Source: Njordibacter sp028825405 (lineage in GTDB: Bacteria > Pseudomonadota > Gammaproteobacteria > Pseudomonadales > Balneatricaceae). Taken from it: a stretch of DNA of 64,000 nucleotides. The stretch covers positions 2,914,001-2,978,000 of the forward strand of contig NZ_CP159829.1 in the NCBI RefSeq assembly GCF_047730065.1. Reading direction: 5' to 3'. Under the pieces are notes generated by a model. It searched no databases. It had not been told where the DNA came from and saw only the letters and a list, made by a program, of their open reading frames with translations. Positions 55,072 to 64,000 of this stretch are shown piece after piece. A program made the position numbers and the translations under genes. Numbering within the stretch: position 1 is the first letter of the stretch; each line of letters begins with the position of its first letter.

Positions 55072-56877
55072 CTAGAGTGGCATGCTTACGCACACCCTCA
55101 CGCCCTTGCCGATTGCAGTATTTATATCAACGACTCCACCTAACGAACGCGCACGTTCGTCTACACCAGATAACCCAAACCCAAGTTTTTTCTGTATGGG
55201 ATCAAAGCCCACACCATTATCCTCAACCATTATGTGCATGTGTTGGTCAGTTATAGTTAAATGCACTTTAAGCCAATTTAGCTGAGCATGTTTAACGGCA
55301 TTATTGACTAGTTCTTGCACAATACGGTAGCTGGCAATGCTATATAGTTCTTCTAGGTCGTTGACTGAATCATCAATGGTCAGGGCTAAATCAATGTTTT
55401 GTTCATCTAAGTGGAAGGCAATCATGCATTGCTCAACAGCCGCCTTCAGACCAAACGCATCTAAGGCCTCTGGCCTTAAGCGTTGAATCATATCACGCAT
55501 GGTTGCATACAAAGCATCGGCTTGAGAGGTAATGTCTTGGGCGTAAGTCCCCACTAGCTCTGTGGTTTGTGCCTGCTCCAAAATGTGGGCGTTGATCTTA
55601 ATCGCAGTCAAGGTTTGGCCAAACTCATCATGCAGTTCTCTAGCAATATGATGAATTTGGTCCTCCTGCACTCGAATCAACTGCTGCGCCAGGTTGGTAT
55701 TCTCGTCACTTTGTCGTTGCAATTCTGCAGTTCGTTTAGCGACCATCATTTCTAGTTTTGTATGCTGCTGACTCAGTTCTAACAAACCCGCATCTCTTTG
55801 CAGTTGTAATCTATATTTGCTCAGTAAACTGCGGTAATAAAACCCATAAGCAATGCACATAAGCAAAACTAATAATGTGATTAATTTAATATGTTGGGAG
55901 TATAAGCCAGCAGGCTGTGAAAGCAGAACTTTAAAGGGCTGCGCCAAGTCATCTAGGTCGCCCCGAAACAATAAGGTTTCAATGTTTATGACCGGTAAGT
56001 CTAGAATTTGGGGAGTATTAAATTCTGCAGCTAACTGACCTTCTGGGCCATCAATTAACTGCACCTTTGCTGCGGGTACAATATCGGCGACGGAAGCCGC
56101 GATAGTATCTGCCCGAATAATTATTAATGTGGCGACATCCCCTGAATAAGATTTAATTGCCCTTGAAAACATTAAAGGCGGTTGGTAATCCTGATTATGA
56201 CGCTGCTCCATTATGGCTTCAGTATCAGGCAATGTTTGGACCTTAATCAGGGCATAACCGCGCCCACCCTCTCGCAAGTTGAAGGTCTTAGAAGCAACCG
56301 GTACACCCGATGCAATGGAGGCCAGTAGCGTCTCACGCATATTGCTAACCGACATCATATCAAAGCCCATAAGTCCTTCAAGAGATGCAAAGAATGGGTC
56401 AATAAAAACAATAGGGTAGTGCGCGGGCACGCCAGTCAAGGCTTGATCGGGTTGATTTATCAGTTTCTTTTCTGTCCCGTAAGGAGTGACCTTATAGTCT
56501 GGGTAGCCAAGAGCACGCATGTCCTCTTCGTGTTTCAGTTTTTGACTCGCATCAACTCTAAACATCGCTTCAAACATATAGATGTGAGGGTAAGCGGCAC
56601 GCATATATTGCGTGAAATCCCGTGTTTTTTGGAGGGCGTTAGGGTCTAAAGTGGCAAACAGGCTGCTAAAGCCAGCAAGTGCAACATCATTGGTCACAAT
56701 TTGCTCTTGAATGTGATAAACCGCCAAGTGGGCGTTCTGTTTAAAATCAATTTGCTGGGTATTAACGATGGTCTTGGTAACAAGGAGCACCATCAACACT
56801 AAACTGCACAGAAACAGAAAACTACGCAGCAGGGTCGATGGCAAGACTAAATAATCTAGTGAGTTACCTTTATCCAC
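55072..56877 (-). CDS. Membrane sensor histidine kinase, CHASE-like sensor plus HisKA_3
   Basis: 601 residues. Helices at about 14-36 and 330-348 enclose a 290-residue extracytoplasmic domain that looks like CHASE (FSSLFATLDP, FIDPFFASLEGLMGFDM). A coiled coil at about 365-405 leads to HisKA_3 with the phospho-acceptor His416 in RELHDEFGQTL (NarL-partner type), and an HATPase domain with NNAVKHA, DNGVGFD and GFGLSG. All catalytic boxes are present, so it should be active. No response regulator gene is adjacent; a NarL/FixJ-type partner must be encoded elsewhere. The short gap to puuR suggests co-transcription. Confidence 0.88.
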   Translation of the reverse strand: MDKGNSLDYLVLPSTLLRSFLFLCSLVLMVLLVTKTIVNTQQIDFKQNAHLAVYHIQEQIVTNDVALAGFSSLFATLDPNALQKTRDFTQYMRAAYPHIYMFEAMFRVDASQKLKHEEDMRALGYPDYKVTPYGTEKKLINQPDQALTGVPAHYPIVFIDPFFASLEGLMGFDMMSVSNMRETLLASIASGVPVASKTFNLREGGRGYALIKVQTLPDTEAIMEQRHNQDYQPPLMFSRAIKSYSGDVATLIIIRADTIAASVADIVPAAKVQLIDGPEGQLAAEFNTPQILDLPVINIETLLFRGDLDDLAQPFKVLLSQPAGLYSQHIKLITLLVLLMCIAYGFYYRSLLSKYRLQLQRDAGLLELSQQHTKLEMMVAKRTAELQRQSDENTNLAQQLIRVQEDQIHHIARELHDEFGQTLTAIKINAHILEQAQTTELVGTYAQDITSQADALYATMRDMIQRLRPEALDAFGLKAAVEQCMIAFHLDEQNIDLALTIDDSVNDLEELYSIASYRIVQELVNNAVKHAQLNWLKVHLTITDQHMHIMVEDNGVGFDPIQKKLGFGLSGVDERARSLGGVVDINTAIGKGVRVCVSMPL

Positions 56878-57021
56878 AATTTAAATCCTTCAGTTCACCA
56901 CATATGCAGAGCTTATTGTTTGTAAAACTAGAGCGAGGAATTTGAGCCAAGTTAGCAAAGCTATAGTGACTGAGTTGTGTGTAATAGTAAATTCCTGTGC
57001 ATTAATGCAAGTATAGCAAAA

Positions 57022-58842
57022 CTACTCGACGGTCACTGACTTGGCTAAGTTACGCGGTTGATCCACATCGGTACCTTTGATTATAGCCACATGATAAGAC
57101 AGTAACTGCATTGGAATGGCATAGACAATGGGAGCTAGCACCTCATGTACTTTAGGCACAACGATTACATGAGTGGCTTCATCGGCGGCCATTTTTGCAT
57201 GCGCATCGGCAAACACAAACAACTCACCTCCGCGGGCACGTACTTCTTGCATATTGGCCTTTAGCTTGTCGAGCATATCATCCTTAGGTGCAACCACAAC
57301 CACTGGCATGTAGGCATCCACAAGAGCGAGTGGCCCGTGCTTAAGTTCTCCTGCTGGGTAGGCTTCAGCGTGGATGTAAGAAATTTCCTTTAGCTTTAGG
57401 GCACCTTCTGAAGCAATCGGGTACATGCTCCCCCGACCAAGGAATAAGGTGTGATGTTTATCAGCGAAGCGTTGCGCCACAGTTTCAATTTTAGCGTCCA
57501 TTTGTAAACATTGTTGCAACACGCCAGGCAGAGTTTGCATGGCTTTAATGATGGGTTCAATGTCCATGCCTGAGCGCTGCTTAGTAAGCAGCAAAGTAAG
57601 GTGCAGTAAAGTGATCAATTGGGTGGTGAATGCCTTGGTGGATGCAACGCTGATCTCGGGCCCTGCTTGAGTTAACAGTACCATATCTGATTCACGCACA
57701 AGACTACTAGAGGCAACATTACAAATAGCTAAACTCGCTGCTAATTTAGTTTTATCAATGTGCCGCAGTGCCGCCAAACTATCAGCTGTTTCACCCGATT
57801 GAGATAAAGTAATCAGTAGAGTGTCCTCTGGAACAACAGCCTGACGATAACGGTATTCACTGGCAACTTCAATTTGGCATGCAAGGCCTGCTAAGCTTTC
57901 GATCCAATATTTAGCCACCATTCCAGCTAAGTAACTGGTACCACAGGCAATAATCTGCACGTTTTTGGCCTTCGATAAGGCTTCAATGGCGTCGTCGTTC
58001 AGGATATTCTGTAATTTTCCCGCAATGATTTGCTGGTCAATGAGATTCGCCACGGCTTTGGGCTGCTCGTTAATCTCTTTCAGCATAAAGTGCTTATAGG
58101 CACCTTTGTCACTACTTTCATCACCATGTTCGTAACGATAACTGGGGCGCACAACCTTGGCACCTTTTGCATCAGTGACAAGGACTTGGCTACGGCTGAT
58201 TTCTGCTATGTCACCGTCTTCCAGAAACATAAATTGATCAGTCACTTGTAATAGGGCTAGTTGGTCTGACGCGATGTAGTTTTCATCACTGCCTAAACCA
58301 ATCACTAATGGGCTACCCTTGCGGGCGGCGAGAAGTAAGTCTGGTTGGGTTTCATCGACCACGCCTAAAGCATACGCACCTTCACACCGACTGGCCGCAT
58401 CCCGCACAGCTGCTGTAAGTGACATGCCCTGCTGACGATTTCGATGAATTAAATGGGCAATGACTTCGGTGTCAGTGTCACTCTCAAACCCATAACCTGT
58501 AGCGATAAGATCAGCTTTGATGGGTTCAAAGTTATCAATAATACCGTTGTGAACCACAGCTAAACTGCTGTGAGACCAATGGGGGTGGGCATTAGTTTCA
58601 TTGGGAACACCATGGGTTGCCCAGCGGGTGTGAGCAATGCCTAAGCTACCGTCTAAGGGTTGTGCAGTTAGGGCTGCATCTAAACTCGCCACTTTTCCAA
58701 CACGGCGGGTGCGCTGCAAGCCCTGCTCATTTAAAATAGCCACGCCTGAGGAATCATAGCCACGGTATTCTAGACGCTTGAGGCCTTCTACTAAAATACT
58801 ACTGATATTTCGCTGTGCAATGGCACCCACTATTCCACACAT
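57022..58842 (-). CDS. glmS: Glutamine-fructose-6-phosphate aminotransferase
   Basis: Makes glucosamine 6-phosphate for cell wall and lipopolysaccharide synthesis. 606 residues. N-terminal glutaminase begins with the catalytic Cys2 in MCGIVGAI, and has RWATHG; the two SIS domains follow (CGTSYLAG, LSQSGETADS, ISVASTKAFTTQ), ending in DQPRNLAKSVTVE. Starts 15 bases after glmU, an operon. I saw no glmS ribozyme, as expected in this class. Confidence 0.97.
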   Translation of the reverse strand: MCGIVGAIAQRNISSILVEGLKRLEYRGYDSSGVAILNEQGLQRTRRVGKVASLDAALTAQPLDGSLGIAHTRWATHGVPNETNAHPHWSHSSLAVVHNGIIDNFEPIKADLIATGYGFESDTDTEVIAHLIHRNRQQGMSLTAAVRDAASRCEGAYALGVVDETQPDLLLAARKGSPLVIGLGSDENYIASDQLALLQVTDQFMFLEDGDIAEISRSQVLVTDAKGAKVVRPSYRYEHGDESSDKGAYKHFMLKEINEQPKAVANLIDQQIIAGKLQNILNDDAIEALSKAKNVQIIACGTSYLAGMVAKYWIESLAGLACQIEVASEYRYRQAVVPEDTLLITLSQSGETADSLAALRHIDKTKLAASLAICNVASSSLVRESDMVLLTQAGPEISVASTKAFTTQLITLLHLTLLLTKQRSGMDIEPIIKAMQTLPGVLQQCLQMDAKIETVAQRFADKHHTLFLGRGSMYPIASEGALKLKEISYIHAEAYPAGELKHGPLALVDAYMPVVVVAPKDDMLDKLKANMQEVRARGGELFVFADAHAKMAADEATHVIVVPKVHEVLAPIVYAIPMQLLSYHVAIIKGTDVDQPRNLAKSVTVE

Positions 58843-58857
58843 AATACTCTTCCTTGA

Positions 58858-60228
58858 TTATAGTTTTACGGGTTTGACCCAAGGGGCTATGTTGCGTTGT
58901 TTACCCCGAGCAATGGCGAGGTTGTCATTAGCGACGTCTTTAGTAATGGTGGATCCAGCTGCAATAGTTGCCCCTGCCCCAATGCTGACAGGGGCTACGA
59001 TGGAACTATTTGAGCCAATGAAAGCGCCATCCGCAATGTGAGTTTTGAACTTATTAACTCCGTCAAAGTTACAGGTAATGGTGCCAGCACCTATATTGAC
59101 ATGTTCACCCACCTCGGTATCACCTAAATAAGTAAAGTGATTGGCTTTGGAACCGCTGCCTAAAGTGGTTTTTTTCGTTTCAACAAAGTTACCTACTTTG
59201 GCATTTTCATGCAAGATGGTGCCTGGGCGCAAACGTGCAAAAGGGCCAATGCTACAGTTTGCAGAAATTTGTGCCTGATCAATAACGCTATTGGCTAAGA
59301 TCTGTGTGCCAGCACCAATATGAGCATCTTTAATATGGCAGTTTGGGCCAACATGAACACCATTGCCAAGGTGTACTTGACCTTCGATAATAACGTTGAT
59401 GTCGATATAAATATCGGTGCCCGCTTTGAGCTCACCTCTTAAATCAAACCGACTTGGGTCAGCTAATTGTACCCCATCACTTAACAGTTGATGGGCTTGT
59501 TGCTGCTGGTGCCAGCGCTCTAGTGCTGCTAACTGCATGCGGTCATTAACGCCTTGGGTCTGTTGTGGAAAATCTGGTTGCAAGTAACCAATGGCAATAC
59601 CATCATCCACAGCCATAGCAACAACGTCAGTGAGGTATATTTCACCCTGTGCATTATTACTTTCAATACGAGGTAACCAGGCGTTAAGGTAACTGGCTTT
59701 AACTGCCAAAATCCCCGTGTTAATTTCTTTGATTTGCAATTGCTCGGGGGTCGCGTCTTTGTGTTCAATAATAGCCTGAATAGGGCCGCTGTTATCAGGA
59801 CCTTGGCGCACAATGCGACCGTATCCACTCGCATCATTAAGGTTCACCGTTAGCAGTGCAAGCTTCCCTTGCCCTGCTTGCTCGGTCAGTTTTTGCATAA
59901 GCGCTGCCGGAACTAAAGGCACGTCGCCATATAAGACCAAGACGATGGCGTCACTATCAACGGCCGGCATGGCTTGAGCCACAGCGTGACCCGTGCCTAA
60001 TTGCTCTGCTTGTAAGACACACTTGACACCCAAGGAAGCAACAACAGCTTCTACTTGGTGGGCTTGGTGCCCAACAACAATATGTGTTTGGCCAGGCTGA
60101 AGTCTTTGAGCTTGTTCAATGGTGTGCACCAACATCGGCTTACCAGCTAACGGGTGCAGCACTTTAGGCTTTTCAGAGCGCATACGTGTGCCTTGGCCTG
60201 CGGCGAGAATGATCACTTCTAACGACAT
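58858..60228 (-). CDS. glmU: Bifunctional GlmU (GlcN-1-P acetyltransferase / GlcNAc-1-P uridyltransferase)
   Basis: Makes UDP-N-acetylglucosamine. 456 residues. The N-terminal uridyltransferase has LAAGQGTRMRSEKPKVLHPLAGKPM and YGDVPLV; the C-terminal left-handed beta-helix starts near 250 with hexapeptide repeats (VHLGNGVHVGP..., VGNFVETKK). Placed between atpC and glmS, as in pseudomonads and relatives. Confidence 0.97.
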   Translation of the reverse strand: MSLEVIILAAGQGTRMRSEKPKVLHPLAGKPMLVHTIEQAQRLQPGQTHIVVGHQAHQVEAVVASLGVKCVLQAEQLGTGHAVAQAMPAVDSDAIVLVLYGDVPLVPAALMQKLTEQAGQGKLALLTVNLNDASGYGRIVRQGPDNSGPIQAIIEHKDATPEQLQIKEINTGILAVKASYLNAWLPRIESNNAQGEIYLTDVVAMAVDDGIAIGYLQPDFPQQTQGVNDRMQLAALERWHQQQQAHQLLSDGVQLADPSRFDLRGELKAGTDIYIDINVIIEGQVHLGNGVHVGPNCHIKDAHIGAGTQILANSVIDQAQISANCSIGPFARLRPGTILHENAKVGNFVETKKTTLGSGSKANHFTYLGDTEVGEHVNIGAGTITCNFDGVNKFKTHIADGAFIGSNSSIVAPVSIGAGATIAAGSTITKDVANDNLAIARGKQRNIAPWVKPVKL

Positions 60229-60482
60229 TAACAGTCCTTGCTAGATGTTAGTAATTGGGAGTCTTTAAGTTAGACGCTAAAAGAGACTAAAGTTCATCAA
60301 GTTTTGCTTAATTATGCTTAATGTCCACAATGGAATCCACCCAACGACCTAGTGTTATAATTTTTAAGGGTATCAGCTTGGATTTTTTAGGGCTGAGTTC
60401 TTTACAATGGTATTATAACGCGCTTGCTCGCCCCTTGTATCCATTCATAAACAGCTGGCGCGCTTTGATAATGTTTAAGGCA

Positions 60483-60512
60483 TAAAAAAAGCAGCCTTAG
60501 CTGCTTTTTTAG
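60483..60512 (-). terminator. Terminator of the ATP synthase operon
   Basis: AAAAAAGCAG-CCTTAG-CTGCTTTTTT hairpin with a U-run on the minus strand, 20 bases past the atpC stop. The remaining 60229-60482 holds no coding frame; it should contain the glmU promoter. Confidence 0.85.
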
Positions 60513-60530
60513 ACTCGTCATTAGAGGCAA

Positions 60531-60956
60531 TTACTTACCCAATTTTTGACGAATCTGACGTAACGTACGAAGTTGAGCTGCAGCTTCAGCTAACTGGCCA
60601 GCTGCGCGTGAATATTCAAATTCTGAACTTCTATCTGCCATGGCCTGTTCGGCCTGACGACTGGCTTCTTCTGCAGCAGCTTCATTTAGATCAGCTGCGC
60701 GGAGTGCGGTGTCCGCCATCAAGATAACCTTGTGGGGCTGAACCTCTAAGAAACCACCAGAAACGTAAAATATGTCTTCTTCACCAGATTCCATGCGCAA
60801 GCGCACAGGACCGGGTTTGACTTCACTCAGGAGTGGTGTGTGGCCCGGATAAATACCCAGCTCGCCCAACGTACCTGTAAGTGAGATAAACTCTACCTTA
60901 CCTTCAAAGATGGATTCTTCTGCACTAACGATGTCGCAATCTACACTGGTAGCCAT
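60531..60956 (-). CDS. atpC: ATP synthase epsilon subunit
   Basis: Central-stalk regulatory subunit of F1. 141 residues: N-terminal beta sandwich (DIVSAEESIFEGKVEF, GELGIYPGHTPLL) and C-terminal two-helix hairpin (ending RTLRQIRQKLGK). Last gene of the operon before the terminator. Confidence 0.96.
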   Translation of the reverse strand: MATSVDCDIVSAEESIFEGKVEFISLTGTLGELGIYPGHTPLLSEVKPGPVRLRMESGEEDIFYVSGGFLEVQPHKVILMADTALRAADLNEAAAEEASRQAEQAMADRSSEFEYSRAAGQLAEAAAQLRTLRQIRQKLGK

Positions 60957-61020
60957 ATGATTATCCTCTTAAGCAGGACTTACCCTATTGGCCATAGCCA
61001 ATAGATCTAAGCCCATACAA

Positions 61021-62397
61021 TTACATGCTCTTGGCTTTCTCGACTACTTCTTCAATACCGCCAACCATGTAAAAGGCTTGCTCTGGAAGATCGTCGTATT
61101 CACCAGCCAAAATACCCTTAAAGGCAGCAATTGTGTCCTTTAGTGATACATATTTACCGGAAGCTCCAGTAAAGACTTCAGCTACGAAGAAAGGCTGTGA
61201 CAAGAAACGCTGAATCTTACGCGCTCGCGTTACCGCTTGCTTGTCTTCATCAGATAATTCATCCATACCCAAGATGGCAATAATGTCCTTCAACTCTTTG
61301 TAGCGTTGAAGAATACCCTGCACACCACGAGCCACGTCATAATGCTCTTGGCCAATAACTAATGGGTCTAATTGGCGTGAGCTAGAGTCAAGTGGATCGA
61401 TGGCTGGGTAGATACCCAATTCTGCAATTTGACGAGACAGCACAACAGTCGCATCTAGGTGAGAGAATGTGGTTGCTGGCGATGGATCAGTTAAGTCGTC
61501 TGCAGGTACGTATACCGCTTGGATCGAGGTGATTGAACCGGTCTTAGTCGAGGTAATACGCTCCTGCAAAACACCCATTTCTGATGCAAGCGTAGGCTGG
61601 TAACCTACAGCAGATGGCATACGGCCTAGTAGTGCAGACACTTCAGTTCCTGCTAGGGTGTAACGGTATATGTTGTCAACAAACAACAATACATCACGAC
61701 CTTCGTCACGGAACTGTTCAGCCATAGTTAGGCCAGTTAGTGCCACACGTAGACGGTTTCCTGGAGGCTCATTCATCTGGCCGTAGACTAGAGATACTTT
61801 GTCCAAAACGTTGGACTCTTTCATCTCATAGTAGAAATCGTTACCTTCACGGGTCCGCTCACCTACGCCTGCAAACACAGAATAACCACTGTGCTCAATG
61901 GCGATGTTACGAATAAGCTCCATCATGTTTACAGTCTTGCCTACACCAGCACCACCGAATAGTCCAACCTTACCGCCTTTGGCGAAAGGACAAACTAAGT
62001 CGATTACTTTGATGCCAGTCTCTAGCAGTTCATTACTGGCTGACTGCTCGGCGTAAGATGGAGCTTTACGATGAATTGGCATACGGGTTTCTTCACCAAT
62101 AGGGCCGCACTGGTCGATGGGGTTACCCAATACGTCCATGATGCGACCAAGGGTGGCTGTTCCAACAGGCACTTTAATGGCGCCACCAGTGTTAGATACA
62201 TCTAAACCACGGCTTAGACCTTCGGTCTGGCCCATGGCGATAGTGCGTACTACGCCGTCACCTAACTGCTGCTGAACTTCTAAGGTGGTTCCCTTAGTGT
62301 CTACAGTTAGTGCGTCATATACTTTTGGCACAGAATCACGTGGAAATTCCACGTCGATTACAGCACCGATAATCTGTACGATACGTCCACTACTCAT
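61021..62397 (-). CDS. atpD: ATP synthase beta subunit
   Basis: Catalytic F1 subunit, 458 residues. Walker A GGAGVGKT (about 150-157), GERTREGNDFY (catalytic Glu), ALTGLTMAEQFRDE, DNIYRYT and GRMPSAVGYQPTL are all present and normal. In the order atpA-G-D-C. Confidence 0.98.
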   Translation of the reverse strand: MSSGRIVQIIGAVIDVEFPRDSVPKVYDALTVDTKGTTLEVQQQLGDGVVRTIAMGQTEGLSRGLDVSNTGGAIKVPVGTATLGRIMDVLGNPIDQCGPIGEETRMPIHRKAPSYAEQSASNELLETGIKVIDLVCPFAKGGKVGLFGGAGVGKTVNMMELIRNIAIEHSGYSVFAGVGERTREGNDFYYEMKESNVLDKVSLVYGQMNEPPGNRLRVALTGLTMAEQFRDEGRDVLLFVDNIYRYTLAGTEVSALLGRMPSAVGYQPTLASEMGVLQERITSTKTGSITSIQAVYVPADDLTDPSPATTFSHLDATVVLSRQIAELGIYPAIDPLDSSSRQLDPLVIGQEHYDVARGVQGILQRYKELKDIIAILGMDELSDEDKQAVTRARKIQRFLSQPFFVAEVFTGASGKYVSLKDTIAAFKGILAGEYDDLPEQAFYMVGGIEEVVEKAKSM

Positions 62398-62437
62398 AAT
62401 TTTATCCTCTATCGAAAACTAATGCTTATTACTCAGG

Positions 62438-63301
62438 TTAAACGGCTGCCGCGCCACTCACAATCTCAGAAATTTCCTGAGTAATTGCAGATTGACGGGC
62501 CTTGTTGTATATCATCTGAAGGTCATCAATCAGATCACCCGCGTTATCGGTGGCGCTTTTCATAGCGATCATCCGCGCGGCCTGCTCACAAGCGTTATTT
62601 TCTACTACAGCTTGATACACTAAAGATTCTACATAACGGGTCAAAAGGCCAGTGAGTAGTTCACGGGCATCTGGTTCGTATAAGTAGTCCCAATGGTGGC
62701 TCATGCCGTCATCATTCGGGTCTGCCAGCAACGGCAGAAGTTGTACTACGTTGGGTTGCTGGGTCATGGTATTAACAAAGTTGTTGTATACCACATACAC
62801 CGCGTCCAACCGTCCTTCATCATAACTATCAAGCATGATCTTAACCGCACCAATGAGTTCAGCAACTTCTGCCTTTTCACCGAGTTGGGACTTACTTGAG
62901 ACGACGTTACCGCCGTAGTTATTAAAGAAGGTTGCTGATTTAGAACCAATGGCACAGATGTCTATTTCAACGCCATTTTGATCATGTTCAGCCATGCTCT
63001 GTACAGTTTTCTTAAACACGTTAATGTTTAAGCCACCACACAGACCACGATCGGAAGAAACCACTATGTAACCCACCCGCTTAAGCTCTCGCTGCTGCAG
63101 ATACAGATGCTTATATTCAGGGTTAGACCGCGCAAGGTGAGCGATGACTTCAAGCATTTTATCTGCGTAAGGACGACTCTGATTCATGCGATCTTGTGCT
63201 TTACGCATTTTACTCGCCGCCACCATTTCCATGGCACTAGTGATTTTTTGCGTTCCCTTAATACTCGCAATCTGGGTCTTTATTTCTTTTCCGACTGCCA
63301 T
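62438..63301 (-). CDS. atpG: ATP synthase gamma subunit
   Basis: Rotating central-stalk subunit, 287 residues. N-terminal KEIKTQIASIKGTQKITSAMEMVAASKMRKAQ, the SDRGLCGGLN segment, and the C-terminal MKSATDNAGDLIDDLQMIYNKARQ helix show an intact coiled coil. 66 bases follow atpA. Confidence 0.97.
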   Translation of the reverse strand: MAVGKEIKTQIASIKGTQKITSAMEMVAASKMRKAQDRMNQSRPYADKMLEVIAHLARSNPEYKHLYLQQRELKRVGYIVVSSDRGLCGGLNINVFKKTVQSMAEHDQNGVEIDICAIGSKSATFFNNYGGNVVSSKSQLGEKAEVAELIGAVKIMLDSYDEGRLDAVYVVYNNFVNTMTQQPNVVQLLPLLADPNDDGMSHHWDYLYEPDARELLTGLLTRYVESLVYQAVVENNACEQAARMIAMKSATDNAGDLIDDLQMIYNKARQSAITQEISEIVSGAAAV

Positions 63302-63367
63302 ATGCTTACCTATCTTTTAACTAACTTGGTTAGTAGCAAGGCCTCAAAAATATGAGGCCCGAAGCCA

Positions 63368-64000
63368 CTACCAGGTTTGAGTTGCCTTAAACTGCTCTAG
63401 GGCAGACTTAAAGTTGGCGGCTATTTCGTCGTTGAAGTTGCCAGATTCGTTAACCTGGGTCATCACGGCGGTATGCTCGCTGTTCATGTAAGACATTAGA
63501 GCCGTTTCGAAGTCACCAACTTTATGAAGATCGACGTCTGAAAGGAAACCTTCGTTAGCTGCAAAAAGACTGATTGCCATGTCGGCTACACTCAGTGGTG
63601 AATACTGGTGCTGCTTCATTAGTTCGGTCACACTTTGACCATGTTCCAACTGTGCGCGTGTTGCGTCATCCAAGTCGGAAGCAAACTGAGAGAAAGCAGC
63701 CAACTCGCGGTACTGGGCTAAAGCCAAACGTATACCACCACCTAACTTCTTGATGATCTTAGTTTGTGCTGCACCACCTACACGAGAAACCGATAAACCT
63801 GCGTTAATTGCGGGCCGGACTCCAGCGTTAAACAAGTCAGTTTCTAAGAAAATCTGGCCGTCTGTAATGGAGATTACGTTAGTTGGCACAAAGGCTGACA
63901 CGTCACCACCTTGGGTTTCAATAATAGGCAGGGCCGTTAACGAACCAGTTTTACCTTTTACTTCACCTTTGGTGAACTCTTCTACGTACTCAGCATTCAC
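63368..64000 (-). CDS. atpA: ATP synthase alpha subunit (C-terminal part, cut by window edge)
   Basis: The visible 210 residues are the C-terminal part of the F1 alpha subunit: SLTALPIIETQGGDVSAF, NVISITDGQIFL, GVRPAINAGLSVSRVGG (alpha-specific Arg finger region) and the helical C-terminus ending KATQTW. The frame is open through the right edge of the window. Confidence 0.97.
   Translation of the reverse strand: MNAEYVEEFTKGEVKGKTGSLTALPIIETQGGDVSAFVPTNVISITDGQIFLETDLFNAGVRPAINAGLSVSRVGGAAQTKIIKKLGGGIRLALAQYRELAAFSQFASDLDDATRAQLEHGQSVTELMKQHQYSPLSVADMAISLFAANEGFLSDVDLHKVGDFETALMSYMNSEHTAVMTQVNESGNFNDEIAANFKSALEQFKATQTW

Noticed and set aside
1..64000. CRISPR arrays, rRNA genes, insertion sequences
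   Set aside because: No regularly spaced repeats, rRNA sequence or transposase frames were seen; the only mobile-element enzyme is the integrase at 7109-8257.

Overview
This 64 kb window is chromosomal DNA from a gammaproteobacterium, most likely a marine one. The gene orders are typical of that class: nrdR-ribD-ribBA-ribH-nusB-thiL-pgpA, hslR-hslO-pckA, atpA-G-D-C followed by glmU-glmS, and rpmB-rpmG. A trimethylamine monooxygenase, two DMT-type exporters, polyamine glutamylation genes and an ammonium transporter fit a heterotroph living on dissolved organic nitrogen. The species cannot be fixed from the sequence alone.

Positions 1-8415 are the right-hand end of an integrated island. A tyrosine integrase (7109-8257) lies next to the 3' end of a tRNA-Arg(CCG) gene (8416-8492). 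Inside the island is a tightly overlapping operon, hsdM-hsdS-hsdR followed by a YgjP-type zinc metallopeptidase: a Type I restriction-modification system with a translationally coupled accessory protease. The island continues to the left, off the window. Between integrase and tRNA are three tandem 12-bp units and a perfect 20-bp AT palindrome.

8.5-31.4 kb is core genome: cytochrome c5, a DMT transporter, Rep helicase, a comM gene cut by an in-frame TGA, glnK behind a good sigma-54 promoter, dsbB, the nrdR-rib-nusB-thiL-pgpA operon (no ribE; the RibA half of ribBA lacks its zinc cysteines), a second DMT transporter, gshA, tex, pckA, hslO, hslR, trxB, a small PF06181-like membrane protein and an FKBP-type isomerase.

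31.5-45 kb holds an ABC-F ATPase, hemB, radA, a RimJ/RimL-like acetyltransferase, rpmG/rpmB, a likely AraC remnant, trimethylamine monooxygenase, an FAH-family enzyme, malate dehydrogenase, an ammonium transporter with a 56-residue one-span membrane protein downstream (unlisted by ordinary ORF cut-offs), an MFS transporter and a YczE-like membrane protein.

45-57 kb is a sensing and polyamine block: a chemoreceptor with a dCache-like sensor and a chain of HAMP-like modules; an aminotransferase, a gamma-glutamylpolyamine synthetase and a gamma-glutamyl-GABA hydrolase on the minus strand; a second synthetase and a PuuB-type oxidoreductase on the plus strand; then a PuuR-type repressor and a CHASE/HisKA_3 histidine kinase. 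The window ends with glmS, glmU and the atpC-D-G-A part of the ATP synthase operon (atpA is cut by the window edge).

The points I would look at first are the TGA-interrupted comM, the small membrane protein beside amt, the RM operon with its coupled metallopeptidase in a tRNA island, the kinase-PuuR tandem, and the degenerate RibBA.
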